The translations under genes and the position numbers were made by a program. Positions 18,331 through 27,095 of a DNA stretch of 64,000 bases are shown one piece after another. Positions within the stretch are counted from its first letter, which is position 1; every line of letters begins with the position of its first letter. The stretch covers positions 1 through 64,000 of the forward strand of contig NZ_KQ948549.1 in the NCBI RefSeq assembly GCF_001514125.1, read 5' to 3'. This DNA comes from Streptomyces longwoodensis (GTDB lineage: Bacteria; Actinomycetota; Actinomycetes; Streptomycetales; Streptomycetaceae). The notes beneath the pieces were generated by a model that ran no database searches, was not told the origin of the DNA, and saw nothing but the letters and a program-made list of their open reading frames with translations.

Positions 18331-19329
18331 ATGGCCTCCACCTACCTCCCCGAGGAGCGGAGCGGCGTCGACGTCGCCTCCCTGCCCCCGGCCGCCGAAC
18401 GACCCAGGGGGCGGGCGCGGCGGCGCGTGGTGCACCACCTCACCGCCTACGGCCTCCAGGTGCCCGCCCTGGTGCTGTTCGGGACGCTGGTCCTGCTGCC
18501 GCTGCTGTTCGCGCTGTACGCGTCGTTCTTCCGCTGGGGCGGCTTCGGCATGCCCGAGGACGCCGTCGGCGGCGACAACTTCACCCGGCTGTTCCAGGAC
18601 CCGGTGTTCCGGGGCGACCTGTGGCGCTGCCTGGTCCTCGTGCTGCTCTCGCTCGGCCTCCAGCTGCCGTTCGCGCTGGCGCTGGCGGTCGCGCTCAACC
18701 AGCGGCTGCGCGGCCGGGCCGTCTACCGCATGCTGTTCTTCGCGCCCTACGTCCTGTCCGAGGCGATCACCGGCGTGCTGTTCGGCATGATCTTCGCGCC
18801 GGGCGACGGGCTCGCCGACCACGTCCTCGGCGGGGTCGGCCTGGACGGCCCGGCCGGGAAGTGGTTCTCCGACCCCTCCACCGTGATGGCCACCCTCTTC
18901 CTCGTCATGATGTGGAAGTACTTCGGCTTCCACATGATGCTCTACCTGGCCGGACTCCAGGCCGTCCCGGCCGAGTTGACCGAGGCGGCGCTGATCGACG
19001 GGGCCGGGCCCTGGCAGCGCTTCCGGCACGTCACCCTGCCGCTGCTCGCCCCCACCCTGCGCATCAGCGTCTTCCTGTCGGTCATCGGCTCCGTCCAGCT
19101 CTTCGACCTGGTGTGGGTGATCACGGCGGGCGGACCCGACCACCACTCCGAGACGATGGCCGTGACCATGTTCCAGTACGGCTTCAAGCGCTACCAGGTC
19201 GGCTACGCCAGCGCGATCAGCGTGGTCATGTTCGGCATCAGCCTCGTCTTCGCCCTCGCCTACCAGCGGTTCGTGCTCCGCCGCGACCTGGCGGGCGCCA
19301 CCACGACCATGCGAGGAGGCGGCGCGTGA
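18331..19329 (+). CDS. ABC sugar permease, MalF type
   Basis: 332 aa with six main transmembrane helices after a ~45-residue cytosolic tail. The EAA loop that contacts the ATPase reads EAALIDGAGPWQRFRHVTLP. It starts six bases after the binding-protein stop, and its own stop overlaps the GTG of the next permease. It forms the inner-membrane channel with the following gene product. Confidence 0.9.
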   Translation: MASTYLPEERSGVDVASLPPAAERPRGRARRRVVHHLTAYGLQVPALVLFGTLVLLPLLFALYASFFRWGGFGMPEDAVGGDNFTRLFQDPVFRGDLWRCLVLVLLSLGLQLPFALALAVALNQRLRGRAVYRMLFFAPYVLSEAITGVLFGMIFAPGDGLADHVLGGVGLDGPAGKWFSDPSTVMATLFLVMMWKYFGFHMMLYLAGLQAVPAELTEAALIDGAGPWQRFRHVTLPLLAPTLRISVFLSVIGSVQLFDLVWVITAGGPDHHSETMAVTMFQYGFKRYQVGYASAISVVMFGISLVFALAYQRFVLRRDLAGATTTMRGGGA

Positions 19330-20156
19330 AGGCCCCCCGGACGTCGAAGACCCTGTCGCTGCACGCCGTCCTGCTGGTGGTCGGCGCGGTGATGGCCGTA
19401 CCGCTGCTGTACGCCGTGCTGTCCGGCTTCAAGTCGACCGACCAGCTCTCCCGCAACCCCGTCGGCCTGCCCGACCCGTGGGTCACCTCCAACTACACCG
19501 GCATCCTCGCCTCCGGGAGCTTCTGGCGGCTGGTCGGCAGCAGCACCTTCATCGCGATCGGGACGACGGTGGTGGTCGTCGCGGTGTCCGCACTCGCCGC
19601 GTTCTCCTTCGCCCGGTTCGCCTTCCGCGGACGGGAGGTGCTGTTCACCCTGTTCACCATCGGCCTGATGTTCCCGTTCGCGGTGGCGGCCCTCCCGCTG
19701 TTCCTGCTGCTGCGCTCGATGGGACTGCTCGACGACCCGCTCGGCGTGATCCTGCCGCAGGCCGCGTTCGGACTGCCGATGACCATCGTCATCCTGCGCG
19801 GCTTCTTCCGGGAGATCCCGGCCGAACTGGAGGAGGCGGCCACCCTCGACGGCTGCGGCCCGCTGGGCTTCTTCTGGCGGGTGCTGCTGCCCATGGCCCG
19901 CCCCGCCCTCGGCACCGTCTCGGTGCTCGCCGTGGTGGCCAGCTGGAACAACTTCCTGCTGCCGCTGCTGGTGTTCACCGACGACACCTGGTGGACCGTC
20001 CCGATCGGCGTCCAGCAGTTCCAGGGCCAGTACTCCTCGGACACCGCCCGGGTGTTCGCCTACCTGGTCCTCGCCATGGTCCCGGCCCTGGCCTTCTACT
20101 CGGTCGCCGAGCGGCAGCTCGTCGGCGGCCTCACCGCCGGCGCCACCAAGGGATGA
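19326..20156 (+). CDS. ABC sugar permease, MalG type
   Basis: 276 aa from GTG 19326, which overlaps the upstream TGA (GTGA) and implies translational coupling. Six transmembrane helices are present, and the EAA loop reads EEAATLDGCGPLGFFWRVLLP. Ending LVGGLTAGATKG is the usual MalG-like C-terminus. It partners the MalF-type permease. Confidence 0.92.
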   Translation: MKAPRTSKTLSLHAVLLVVGAVMAVPLLYAVLSGFKSTDQLSRNPVGLPDPWVTSNYTGILASGSFWRLVGSSTFIAIGTTVVVVAVSALAAFSFARFAFRGREVLFTLFTIGLMFPFAVAALPLFLLLRSMGLLDDPLGVILPQAAFGLPMTIVILRGFFREIPAELEEAATLDGCGPLGFFWRVLLPMARPALGTVSVLAVVASWNNFLLPLLVFTDDTWWTVPIGVQQFQGQYSSDTARVFAYLVLAMVPALAFYSVAERQLVGGLTAGATKG

Positions 20157-20211
20157 CCCGCGCCCGCGGACGTACGGCCCCCGCCCGCACCCCGTCGTGA
20201 GGAGTCGCACC

Positions 20212-21273
20212 ATGCACAGCACCGCCCGGACCCGTCTCAGGATCGCCGGGGCGCTCGCCACCGTGCTGGTCGCCGCCGGGATCGCCGCCGGCCCGGCCGC
20301 GCAGGCCGGCGACCGCCCCCACCGGCAGCCCACGCTCGCCGACCTGGCCGAACGCCACGGCCGCTACCTCGGCAGCGCCACCGACAACCCCGAACTCACC
20401 GACACCGCCTACACGGACGTCCTCGGCCACGAGTTCGACATGATCACGCCCGGCAACGGCATGAAGTGGTACGCCACCGAGCCCCAGCAGGGCGTCTTCG
20501 ACTGGACCGCCGGCGACGAGATCGTGGACCTCGCCCGCTCGCACCACCAGCGGGTCCGCGCCCACACCCTGGTCTGGCACAGCCAGCTCCCGGACTGGCT
20601 GACCAGCCGCACCTGGACGGCCGACGAGCTGCGCGCCGTGCTGAAGCACCACATCCAGACCGAGGTGCGCCACTACCGCGGCACGGTCTACTCCTGGGAC
20701 GTCGTCAACGAGGCGTTCAACGAGGACGGCACCTACCGGGAGACGCTCTTCTACACCACCCTCGGCCCGGGCTACATCGCCGACGCCCTGCGCTGGGCCC
20801 ACGAGGCCGACCCGCACGCCAAGCTGTACCTCAACGACTACAACATCGAGGCGGTCGGTCCCAAGAGCGACGCCTACTACGCCCTCGCGCGACAGCTGAG
20901 GGCCCAGCGCGTCCCGCTCGACGGCATCGGCCTGCAGGCCCATCTCGCCCTCCAGTACGGCTATCCGGCCAGCCTGGAGGACAACCTGCGCCGCTTCTCC
21001 CGCCTCGGCCTGGACACCGCGCTCACCGAGGTCGACGTGCGGATGCAGCTCCCGGCCACCGAGGACAAGCTCGCCCGACAGGCCGACTGGTACCGGGACA
21101 TGACCGAGGCGTGCCTCGCGGTGCGCCGCTGCGTCGGCATCACGATCTGGGATTACACGGACAAGTACTCCTGGATCCCGGCCTTCTTCCCCGGTGAGGG
21201 CGCGGCCCTGCCGTGGGACGAGCAGCTCGCGCCGAAGCCGGCCTACTACGCGATCCGGGACGCGCTGGACTGA
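20212..21273 (+). CDS. Secreted endo-1,4-beta-xylanase, GH10
   Basis: 353 aa. A Sec-type signal peptide (basic start, hydrophobic core, cut after AQA near residue 32) precedes a single GH10 barrel. The acid/base glutamate is E167 in WDVVNEAFNED and the nucleophile is E273 in LTEVDVRM. There is no carbohydrate-binding module, so it likely acts on soluble xylan or oligosaccharides. AGGAG at 20200-20204 sets the start at 20212. It follows the permeases by 55 bp, so secretion of the enzyme and uptake of its products share one operon. The last 28 bases overlap the convergent lacI gene. Confidence 0.93.
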   Translation: MHSTARTRLRIAGALATVLVAAGIAAGPAAQAGDRPHRQPTLADLAERHGRYLGSATDNPELTDTAYTDVLGHEFDMITPGNGMKWYATEPQQGVFDWTAGDEIVDLARSHHQRVRAHTLVWHSQLPDWLTSRTWTADELRAVLKHHIQTEVRHYRGTVYSWDVVNEAFNEDGTYRETLFYTTLGPGYIADALRWAHEADPHAKLYLNDYNIEAVGPKSDAYYALARQLRAQRVPLDGIGLQAHLALQYGYPASLEDNLRRFSRLGLDTALTEVDVRMQLPATEDKLARQADWYRDMTEACLAVRRCVGITIWDYTDKYSWIPAFFPGEGAALPWDEQLAPKPAYYAIRDALD

Positions 21274-22334
21274 GCCGCGGGCGGCGCGGTGCTGCAGCGC
21301 ACCACCAGGTCCGTGCCGAGCTCCACCCGCGGCGAGCCGGGGTGCTCGCCGCGGGCGAGGCGCAGCACCGTGCGGACGGCCAGCCGGCCCATGTCGGCGA
21401 GCGGCTGGCGGACCGTGGTCAGGGGCGGCGCGGACCAGCGGACCTCGGGCAGGTCGTCGAAGCCGACCACGCTCATGTCCTCCGGGACGCGCAGCCCCCG
21501 CCGGCGCAGCGCCTCGATCGCGCCGAGCGCCATCTGGTCGCTGGCGGCGAACAGCGCCGTAGGCGGCTCGGGCAGGTCCAGGAGGGCGGTGCAGCCGGCG
21601 AAGCCCGACTCGGGGCGGAAGTCACCGGGGACCACCAGGGCCGGGTCGACGGAGAGCCCGGCGGCCTCCAGGGCCGCGCGGTAGCCGTCGTGGCGGGCCC
21701 GCGAGCACAGCAGCCGGGACGGGCCCGCGATCAGCGCGATCCGGCGGTGGCCCAGGGACAGCAGGTGCTCGGTGGCCGCCAGCCCGCCGGCCCAGTTGGC
21801 GGCGCCGATGGTCGGGGCGTCGGCGCCGGGCGAGCCCGTCGGATCCACCACAACCAACGGGACCCCGAGGACGCGCAGTTGGTCCTGGAGTCCCGGCTCC
21901 AGGGCGGAGGTGACCAGGATGACGCCGTCGGAGGCGCGGGCGCGCAGGTTGCGCATCCACTCGCGGGCGGCGCCCGAGCGGCCGTGGATCGCCGACACGA
22001 CGGTGCCGACGCCGGCGGTGTGCGCGACCTCCTCGACGCCGCGCAGGATCTCCACCGCCCACGGGCTGTCGAGGTCGTGGAAGACCAGGTCGAGCAGGGC
22101 GGCGCCGGCGGAGGGGGCCGGGGAGCGCCTGCGGTAGCCGTGCCGGCGCAGCAGGTCCTCGACCCGCGCACGCGTCCCGGGCGCGACGTCGGAGCGCCCG
22201 TTGACCACCCGGGACACCGTCGGCACGGAGACCCCGGCCTCGCGGGCGATCGCCGTGATGGTGACCTTCCCCCGGGGCGCCGACGGGCCGGACGCCGTGG
22301 ACGGCCCCTCGCCGTCGTCCTCGTACGCTGCCAC
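21246..22334 (-). CDS. LacI-family repressor, probably of the xylan operon
   Basis: 362 aa from GTG 22334, chosen because GGAGG lies eight bases upstream; GTG 22352 is an alternative. The LacI helix-turn-helix and hinge read VTITAIAREAGVSVPTVSRVVNG. A periplasmic-binding-protein-like effector domain follows. It converges on the xylanase gene with a 28-bp overlap of coding ends. The CGAAA-N-TTTCG operator before the operon suits this family. The likely inducer is xylobiose or a related sugar. Confidence 0.88.
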   Translation of the reverse strand: MAAYEDDGEGPSTASGPSAPRGKVTITAIAREAGVSVPTVSRVVNGRSDVAPGTRARVEDLLRRHGYRRRSPAPSAGAALLDLVFHDLDSPWAVEILRGVEEVAHTAGVGTVVSAIHGRSGAAREWMRNLRARASDGVILVTSALEPGLQDQLRVLGVPLVVVDPTGSPGADAPTIGAANWAGGLAATEHLLSLGHRRIALIAGPSRLLCSRARHDGYRAALEAAGLSVDPALVVPGDFRPESGFAGCTALLDLPEPPTALFAASDQMALGAIEALRRRGLRVPEDMSVVGFDDLPEVRWSAPPLTTVRQPLADMGRLAVRTVLRLARGEHPGSPRVELGTDLVVRCSTAPPAAQSSASRIA

Positions 22335-22439
22335 TGCCCCCACCTCCGTCACCGCGGGCGCCCCGACGCGCCGCGCCGCCCTCTGCGAAACGTCCAGGAG
22401 TCTTCCGGAAACGGGGCGGTGCTGGGAAGGCGTACCTAG

Positions 22440-22598
22440 GGGGTGTCTTGTCGATCAGGCCGGGCTCGCGGCGTCTGGCACCGCGCCTCGCCGCGTTGTC
22501 GTCGGTCCCCGATGCTCCGCATCGACTCCCTCCTCCGCCTTGCGATGCACGGCACCAGACGCCGCTCCCTGATCCGGCCTGATCGACAAGACACCCCC
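22440..22598. mobile_element. MITE-like inverted-repeat element with CTAG target duplication
   Basis: A 159-bp element with perfect 24-bp terminal inverted repeats (22440-22463 and 22575-22598) that begin GGGGTGTCTTG. The interior carries a further imperfect inverted repeat (around 22471-22483 with 22551-22566), so the whole element can fold into one hairpin. The flanking CTAG copies (22436-22439 and 22599-22602) fit the 4-bp YTAR target duplication of IS5-group elements. There is no transposase, so it would depend on a full-length IS elsewhere. It sits about 100 bp upstream of the lacI gene. Confidence 0.85.
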
Positions 22599-22670
22599 TA
22601 GGAGGAAACGGCCGCTACGGGGAGTGACCGGGGCTCCCCGTGCGTCGGGGCCGGTGCGCAGCGACGGTCT

Positions 22671-22790
22671 GCGTCCGGCCCCTCGGTGCCGCGGGCGGCG
22701 CGTCGGCCGCCCGGTGGTGGCCGGGCGCCGTGCCGGGCGCCCGGTGCTGGTCGGGCGCCGCTCCGGCCGCCCGGTGGTGATCAGGCTGCC
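22671..22790. repeat. 30-bp tandem array downstream of a small gene
   Basis: Three in-register 30-bp units (22701-22730, 22731-22760, 22761-22790) share a CCCGGTGNTGG core and mostly a GGGCGCCG end. A more degenerate unit at 22671-22700 may be a fourth. The last unit runs over the stop codon of the minus-strand DUF5999 gene. Confidence 0.8.
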
Positions 22791-22987
22791 GTCACGACCC
22801 GGCCGGTGGCCAGCGGGCGGTGCGGGGCGATGATCTGGCCGTCCGGCAGGAGCTCACCGGTGTCCTCGAAGAGGAGGACGCCGTTGCACAGCAGGCTCCA
22901 GCCCTGCTCCGGGTGGTGCGCCACGAGGCGGGCGGATTCCCGGTCGGCGGAGTGCGCGGTCGGACACGGTGGCTGGTGCTGGCACAT
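22781..22987 (-). CDS. DUF5999-type small protein
   Basis: 68 aa beginning MCQHQPPCPTA. The pattern of C and H near the start and EQGWSLLCNGVLLFEDTGELLPDG is typical of small Streptomyces proteins annotated DUF5999. The cysteines and histidines suggest metal binding, but this is inference. Only a weak ribosome-binding site precedes the ATG at 22987; an upstream in-frame ATG (23062) would add 25 residues unlike the family. Its 3' end lies in the 30-bp tandem array. Confidence 0.75.
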   Translation of the reverse strand: MCQHQPPCPTAHSADRESARLVAHHPEQGWSLLCNGVLLFEDTGELLPDGQIIAPHRPLATGRVVTAA

Positions 22988-23365
22988 GGATGGGATCTCT
23001 CGCTCTGACGTGAGGTGTGGAAGGTGCGTGGTCGTCGTCCCGCGGCGTGAAACGTCGTTCATGGCCGCCCCCCGTTGTGATAAGTCGGTCGGAGTCCAGT
23101 GTTGCCCCACGGGCGTCGATCCGCAGGGATTTCGCGGCACCGCTTCTCACAGGTTCATGACGCGTCACCCGGGCGGGCGGTTCATCGTCGCCGCGGGGTC
23201 ACTTCGGGGGGTTTCCAGGGGGCCGGAAGGGACTAGTCCCCGGTCGGGGCGACGAGTTGGCGGCGGCGGACGGCGGGCCGGACGCACCGCACCCCGCCGC
23301 CCGGGCCGCGGCGGCGGGGCACGGGGGGCGGGGTGCGGGGGTCGGGGTGGCGCGGGGCCGGCCGG
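22988..23365. other. Intergenic region upstream of the DUF5999 gene
   Basis: 378 bp without a credible gene. It contains a perfect 12-bp palindrome GGGACTAGTCCC (23229-23240), a candidate operator or hairpin. The 23240-23365 part is low-complexity G/C sequence downstream of the next minus-strand gene. No clear promoter could be assigned. Confidence 0.5.
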
Positions 23366-23944
23366 TCAGGCCGACAGCAGGGGCGCGGGCGTCACCCGGA
23401 GCGTGAGCAGCGGGAGCAACTCGGCGACCCGGTGCGGCCGGTGGGCCGCGATGCCGGGCGGGGCGGGCGCGAGCGGGACCAGCAGGTCGGTCGGGGCGGG
23501 ATGGCCGCCGGTGCCGTCCGAGGCGCAGTCGCCGTGCAGCCACAGGGTGAGCATGTACAGGCCCGGCACGGACAGCAGGCGGGCCTGGTACGGCTGGGCC
23601 GTCGACTCCGCCTGGCGCACGGCGAGTTCGGTCGAGGCGATGTAGGGGCCCTCGAAGAAGTACGCGAAGGCCCAGCCGTCCGGGGTCAGCCGGGTCTCGG
23701 CCGCGGCCACCGCACGCTCGCCGCTGCGGATCAGGAACCGCCAGCCGGCCAGCCGGGTCACGGCCCGGCCCTCAGGGGTGATCCGGTCCAGCACGTGGAC
23801 GGGCAGCGGGAGTTCGGGTGTGGTGGGTCCCTGCGCGGCGCGCAGGGACGGGGTCCGGGCCTCTCGGACGGCGGTGGGTGATCCGAGTGCGGTGAGGACG
23901 GAGCGCAGGGCGGGCGCGGGAGCCGGGGGAACGTGCAACGGCAT
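23366..23944 (-). CDS. Conserved hypothetical protein
   Basis: 192 aa that I do not recognise. A P/A/L-rich N-terminus (~55 residues) is followed by an apparently structured, aromatic-rich region (WRFLIRSGERAVAAAETRL...WAFAYFFEGPYIASTELAVRQAE) and a P/A-rich C-terminus. There is no signal peptide or membrane helix. GAGAGG precedes the ATG at 23944 by about ten bases. Codon use is normal for the window, so it is likely real. It is divergent from the GCS2-type ligase gene across a 549-bp regulatory region. Confidence 0.6.
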   Translation of the reverse strand: MPLHVPPAPAPALRSVLTALGSPTAVREARTPSLRAAQGPTTPELPLPVHVLDRITPEGRAVTRLAGWRFLIRSGERAVAAAETRLTPDGWAFAYFFEGPYIASTELAVRQAESTAQPYQARLLSVPGLYMLTLWLHGDCASDGTGGHPAPTDLLVPLAPAPPGIAAHRPHRVAELLPLLTLRVTPAPLLSA

Positions 23945-24493
23945 GGTGGGTCGCCTCTCAATCGACAGGCCACGGTGCGAGGGCGGGGGCGGACGGCGCT
24001 GTCAGCTCGCGGGGGCAGTCGGGCGGGGCCGGAGTCGGAGTCGGTCGCGGAGACAGGTGTGGCCTGCCGTCCGTCACCTCGACGACAGGCTGTTGCGACG
24101 TGGGCGCCCACCTTCTGCCTTGTCGCGGAGTTTATACGACACGTGTTCAGACTGTGTTTCGGCTAGCCGACTGCGGGGCACGCGGCAAGGGTGAATTCGG
24201 TCGGCGAAACGTGGAGAATCATCCCGATTCTTCTGGGGAGGCAATCCGGTGACCTCGTGATATGCACGCACAACGGTCGGCCAATTCTTGTCGGCGTTTT
24301 TCACGAGTTACCCGGCCCGTGAAAACACGATCTGCGTCATGCCCCGTGAATGTGCCTCCGGTCACTGTGCAAGCTTAGCGGGCGATCGGGCGGCGCGGGG
24401 ACGTTATCGATCGTCGCGGCGGGGCATCATCCACCGTGACCGGGACACCGGCGGCCGCACCCGCGGCCCGCCCAGGCGAGGAAGGACCCTTCG
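23945..24493. other. Divergent intergenic region with inverted repeats
   Basis: 549 bp between divergent genes, noticeably less G+C-rich than its surroundings, as expected for promoter DNA. It includes the inverted repeat TTTTCACG-N12-CGTGAAAA (24298-24305 and 24318-24325), the palindrome ACACGTGT near 24140, and a GAATC/GATTC pair near 24220. No ORF here is convincing. Confidence 0.6.
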
Positions 24494-26011
24494 ATGGGGG
24501 AGAAGATCGAGGCAGGCGGTTTCGACCTGTCCGATCGTCAGCGCTACCGCGACAAGCTCCGGCAGTGCCTGACGGGGCTGGAGCGACTCCTGGCCGACGA
24601 GCGCTTCGACCGCCCGAAGAACCTCATGGGGCTCGAGATCGAGCTGAATCTCGCGGGCGGCGACGGTATGCCGAGAATGCTGAACGGTGAGGTGCTGGAG
24701 AGGATCGCCAGCCGCGATTTCCAAACAGAACTCGCCATGTTCAACCTGGAAGTCAACATCGCCCCGCACCGGCTCGGCGGCCGTGTATTCGACCGGCTCG
24801 CCGAGGAACTCCGCACGTCCCTGGCCTATGCGGACCGCAAGGCGGGCGAGGTCGACGCGGGAATCGTGATGATCGGCATTCTGCCGACGCTGGAGCGGGA
24901 CGACCTGGTCTCCTCCAACCTTTCCGAGGTCGACCGCTACGCCCTGCTCAACGAACAGATCGTCGCGGCCCGGGGCGAGGAGTTCACCCTCGACATCGAG
25001 GGCGTGGAGCGGCTGTCCTGCACGGCGAAGTCGATCACCCCCGAGGCCGCCTGCACCTCCGTGCAGCTGCACCTCCAGGTGACCCCGGCCCGCTTCCCCG
25101 CCGTCTGGAACGCGGCGCAGGCGGTGGCCGCCGCGCAGGTGGCCGTCGGCGCCAACGCGCCGTTCCTGTTCGGGCACGAGCTGTGGCGTGAGTCCCGGCC
25201 CCCGCTGTTCCTCCAGTCCACCGACACCCGCCCGCCGGAGCTCCAGGCCCAGGGGGTGCGGCCGCGGACCTGGTTCGGGGAGCGCTGGATCTCCTCCGCC
25301 TACGAGCTGTTCGACGAGAACCTGCGCTACTTCCCGGCCCTGTTGCCGATCTGCGACGAGGAGGACCCGCTGGAGGTCCTCGACGCGGGCGGGGTGCCCA
25401 AGCTCGCCGAACTCGTCCTGCACAACGGCACGGTGTACCGCTGGAACCGGCCCGTCTACGACGTCGCCGACGGCGTCCCGCACCTGCGGGTGGAGAACCG
25501 CGTCCTGCCGGCCGGCCCGACCATCACCGACGTCCTGGCCAACGCGGCCTTCTACTACGGCGTGGTCCGCGCCCTCGCCGAGGAGTCGCGCCCGGTGTGG
25601 ACCCGGATGCCCTTCGAGACGGCCGCCGACAACTTCGACACCGCCTGCCGCTACGGCATCGACGCCCGCCTGCAGTGGCCCCGGCGCGGACGGCTCGGGG
25701 GCCTCGCGGAGGTCGACGCCGTGAGCCTCGTACGGGACGAGCTGCTGCCGCTGGCCGAGGCGGGGCTGGACGCGTGGGGCGTGGAGCCCGCCGACCGGGA
25801 CCTGTACCTCGGGGTGATCGACGAGCGCTGCCGGCGGCGGACCAACGGGGCGTCCTGGCAGGCGGCCACCTTCCACCAGGGGCTGGAGGCGGGGCTGTCC
25901 CGCGAGGAGGCGCTCGCGGCCACCACGCGGCGCTACCGCGAGCTGATGCAGAAGGGCGAGCCGGTGCACCTGTGGCCGGTGGGACTCCGGGAGCCCGTGC
26001 CCATGGGATAG
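24494..26011 (+). CDS. Glutamate-cysteine ligase family 2 (GCS2) protein
   Basis: 505 aa of the GCS2 / carboxylate-amine ligase family, which joins glutamate to cysteine or a related amine using ATP. The N-terminal metal/ATP region reads LMGLEIELNLAGGDG, and ELAMFNLEVNIAPHRLGG is another conserved block. Streptomyces use mycothiol rather than glutathione, and the ergothioneine enzyme EgtA differs, so the real substrate is uncertain. GAGGAAGGA precedes the ATG at 24494. It is preceded by an A+T-richer region carrying a good inverted repeat and is probably regulated there. Confidence 0.75.
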   Translation: MGEKIEAGGFDLSDRQRYRDKLRQCLTGLERLLADERFDRPKNLMGLEIELNLAGGDGMPRMLNGEVLERIASRDFQTELAMFNLEVNIAPHRLGGRVFDRLAEELRTSLAYADRKAGEVDAGIVMIGILPTLERDDLVSSNLSEVDRYALLNEQIVAARGEEFTLDIEGVERLSCTAKSITPEAACTSVQLHLQVTPARFPAVWNAAQAVAAAQVAVGANAPFLFGHELWRESRPPLFLQSTDTRPPELQAQGVRPRTWFGERWISSAYELFDENLRYFPALLPICDEEDPLEVLDAGGVPKLAELVLHNGTVYRWNRPVYDVADGVPHLRVENRVLPAGPTITDVLANAAFYYGVVRALAEESRPVWTRMPFETAADNFDTACRYGIDARLQWPRRGRLGGLAEVDAVSLVRDELLPLAEAGLDAWGVEPADRDLYLGVIDERCRRRTNGASWQAATFHQGLEAGLSREEALAATTRRYRELMQKGEPVHLWPVGLREPVPMG

Positions 26012-26220
26012 GGGCGCGCACGAGCCACCGGCTCGGGCGGACCACGAGGTGAGGAGGGGCCGACGCGGCTCCGGTCGGGACGATCGGGCATGCTGTGTCG
26101 GCCCCTCGTCGTGCCCCGGCCGCCGGCGGTGAGCTGTTGAGCGGAACCGGTCGGCGGACGTGCGAGGCTGAGGGGCGCCCCGCGGGGGCACGCGGTCGTC
26201 GACATGAGGCAGGTGGGCAG

Positions 26221-27024
26221 GTGGAGTCAGGCTCGGTGGGCCCGGTGGACGTGGGCCGCCCCCCGGAGCGGCTCACGCGCCGACTGCTCAGGGACGAGAC
26301 CCTCCTGGTCCTGGGCCTCTCCCTGGGGGCCAGCGGGGTGTCCGCGCTGATCAGCTTCATCGGGTCCGTCACCAGACCCGGCGGCCTGAAGGACCAGGCG
26401 GCGACCCTCAACGCCTCCGCCGCACCGGGCCGGCCCTGGCTGGACCTCGCCTGGCAGCTGTTCGGGATCGCGTCCTCGCTCGTGCCCGTCGCCCTCGTGG
26501 CGCACCTGCTGCTGCGCGAGGGCCGCAGCCTGCGCACGCTCGGCTTCGACCGCACGCGCCCCTGGACCGACCTCGGCCGCGGAGCACTCGTCGCGGCGGT
26601 CATCGGCAGCACCGGCATCGCCTTCTACCTGGCCGCCCGCGGCCTCGGCTTCAACCTCACCGTGGTGCCCGAGGCGCTGCCCGACGTGTGGTGGAAGTAC
26701 CCGGTGCTGGTCCTGTCGGCACTGCAGAACGCGGTCCTCGAAGAGGTCATCGTGGTGGGCTACCTGCTGCGCAGGCTCGGCCAGTTGGGCTGGACGCCGG
26801 GCACCGCGCTGGTGGCCAGCGCGGTGCTGCGCGGCTCGTACCACCTCTACCAGGGCGTCGGCGGCTTCCTCGGCAACATGGTGATGGGCGTCGTCTTCGT
26901 CTGGCTGTACCGCCGTTGGGGCCGGGTGGGACCGCTCGTGGTGGCGCACTCCCTGCTCGACATCGGGGCGTTCGTGGGATACGCCCTGCTCGCCGGCAAG
27001 GTGGGCTGGCTGCCGACCGCGTGA
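26221..27024 (+). CDS. CPBP-family intramembrane protease homologue
   Basis: 267 aa with about seven to eight membrane helices. The CPBP (CAAX protease and bacteriocin-processing) core is visible: E174-E175 in LEEVIVVGYLLRRL, H208 in LRGSYHLYQG, and H243-x3-D247 in VVAHSLLD. The family's EExxxR motif here has V instead of R, so activity is not assured. Start GTG 26221 was chosen because the predicted domain begins soon after; earlier in-frame codons give low-complexity sequence. Neighbours give no substrate clue. Confidence 0.75.
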   Translation: MESGSVGPVDVGRPPERLTRRLLRDETLLVLGLSLGASGVSALISFIGSVTRPGGLKDQAATLNASAAPGRPWLDLAWQLFGIASSLVPVALVAHLLLREGRSLRTLGFDRTRPWTDLGRGALVAAVIGSTGIAFYLAARGLGFNLTVVPEALPDVWWKYPVLVLSALQNAVLEEVIVVGYLLRRLGQLGWTPGTALVASAVLRGSYHLYQGVGGFLGNMVMGVVFVWLYRRWGRVGPLVVAHSLLDIGAFVGYALLAGKVGWLPTA

Positions 27025-27095
27025 GCGCCGGGCGGCGGGGCGGTGCGGCGGTACGTCCACCGTGGCGGCCGGCCGGGCGGCGACCGCCGTGACGC

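Noticed and set aside
16887..19325. A long plus-strand frame continuous with the MalG-type permease
   Set aside because: The part before 19326 is out of frame with the binding protein and MalF genes and is composed of R/G/P. The permease itself begins at the GTGA overlap.
24288..24572. Short ORFs in the 24.0-24.5 kb divergent region
   Set aside because: They overlap the inverted repeats and the ligase start and have poor third-position G+C; the region reads as regulatory DNA.
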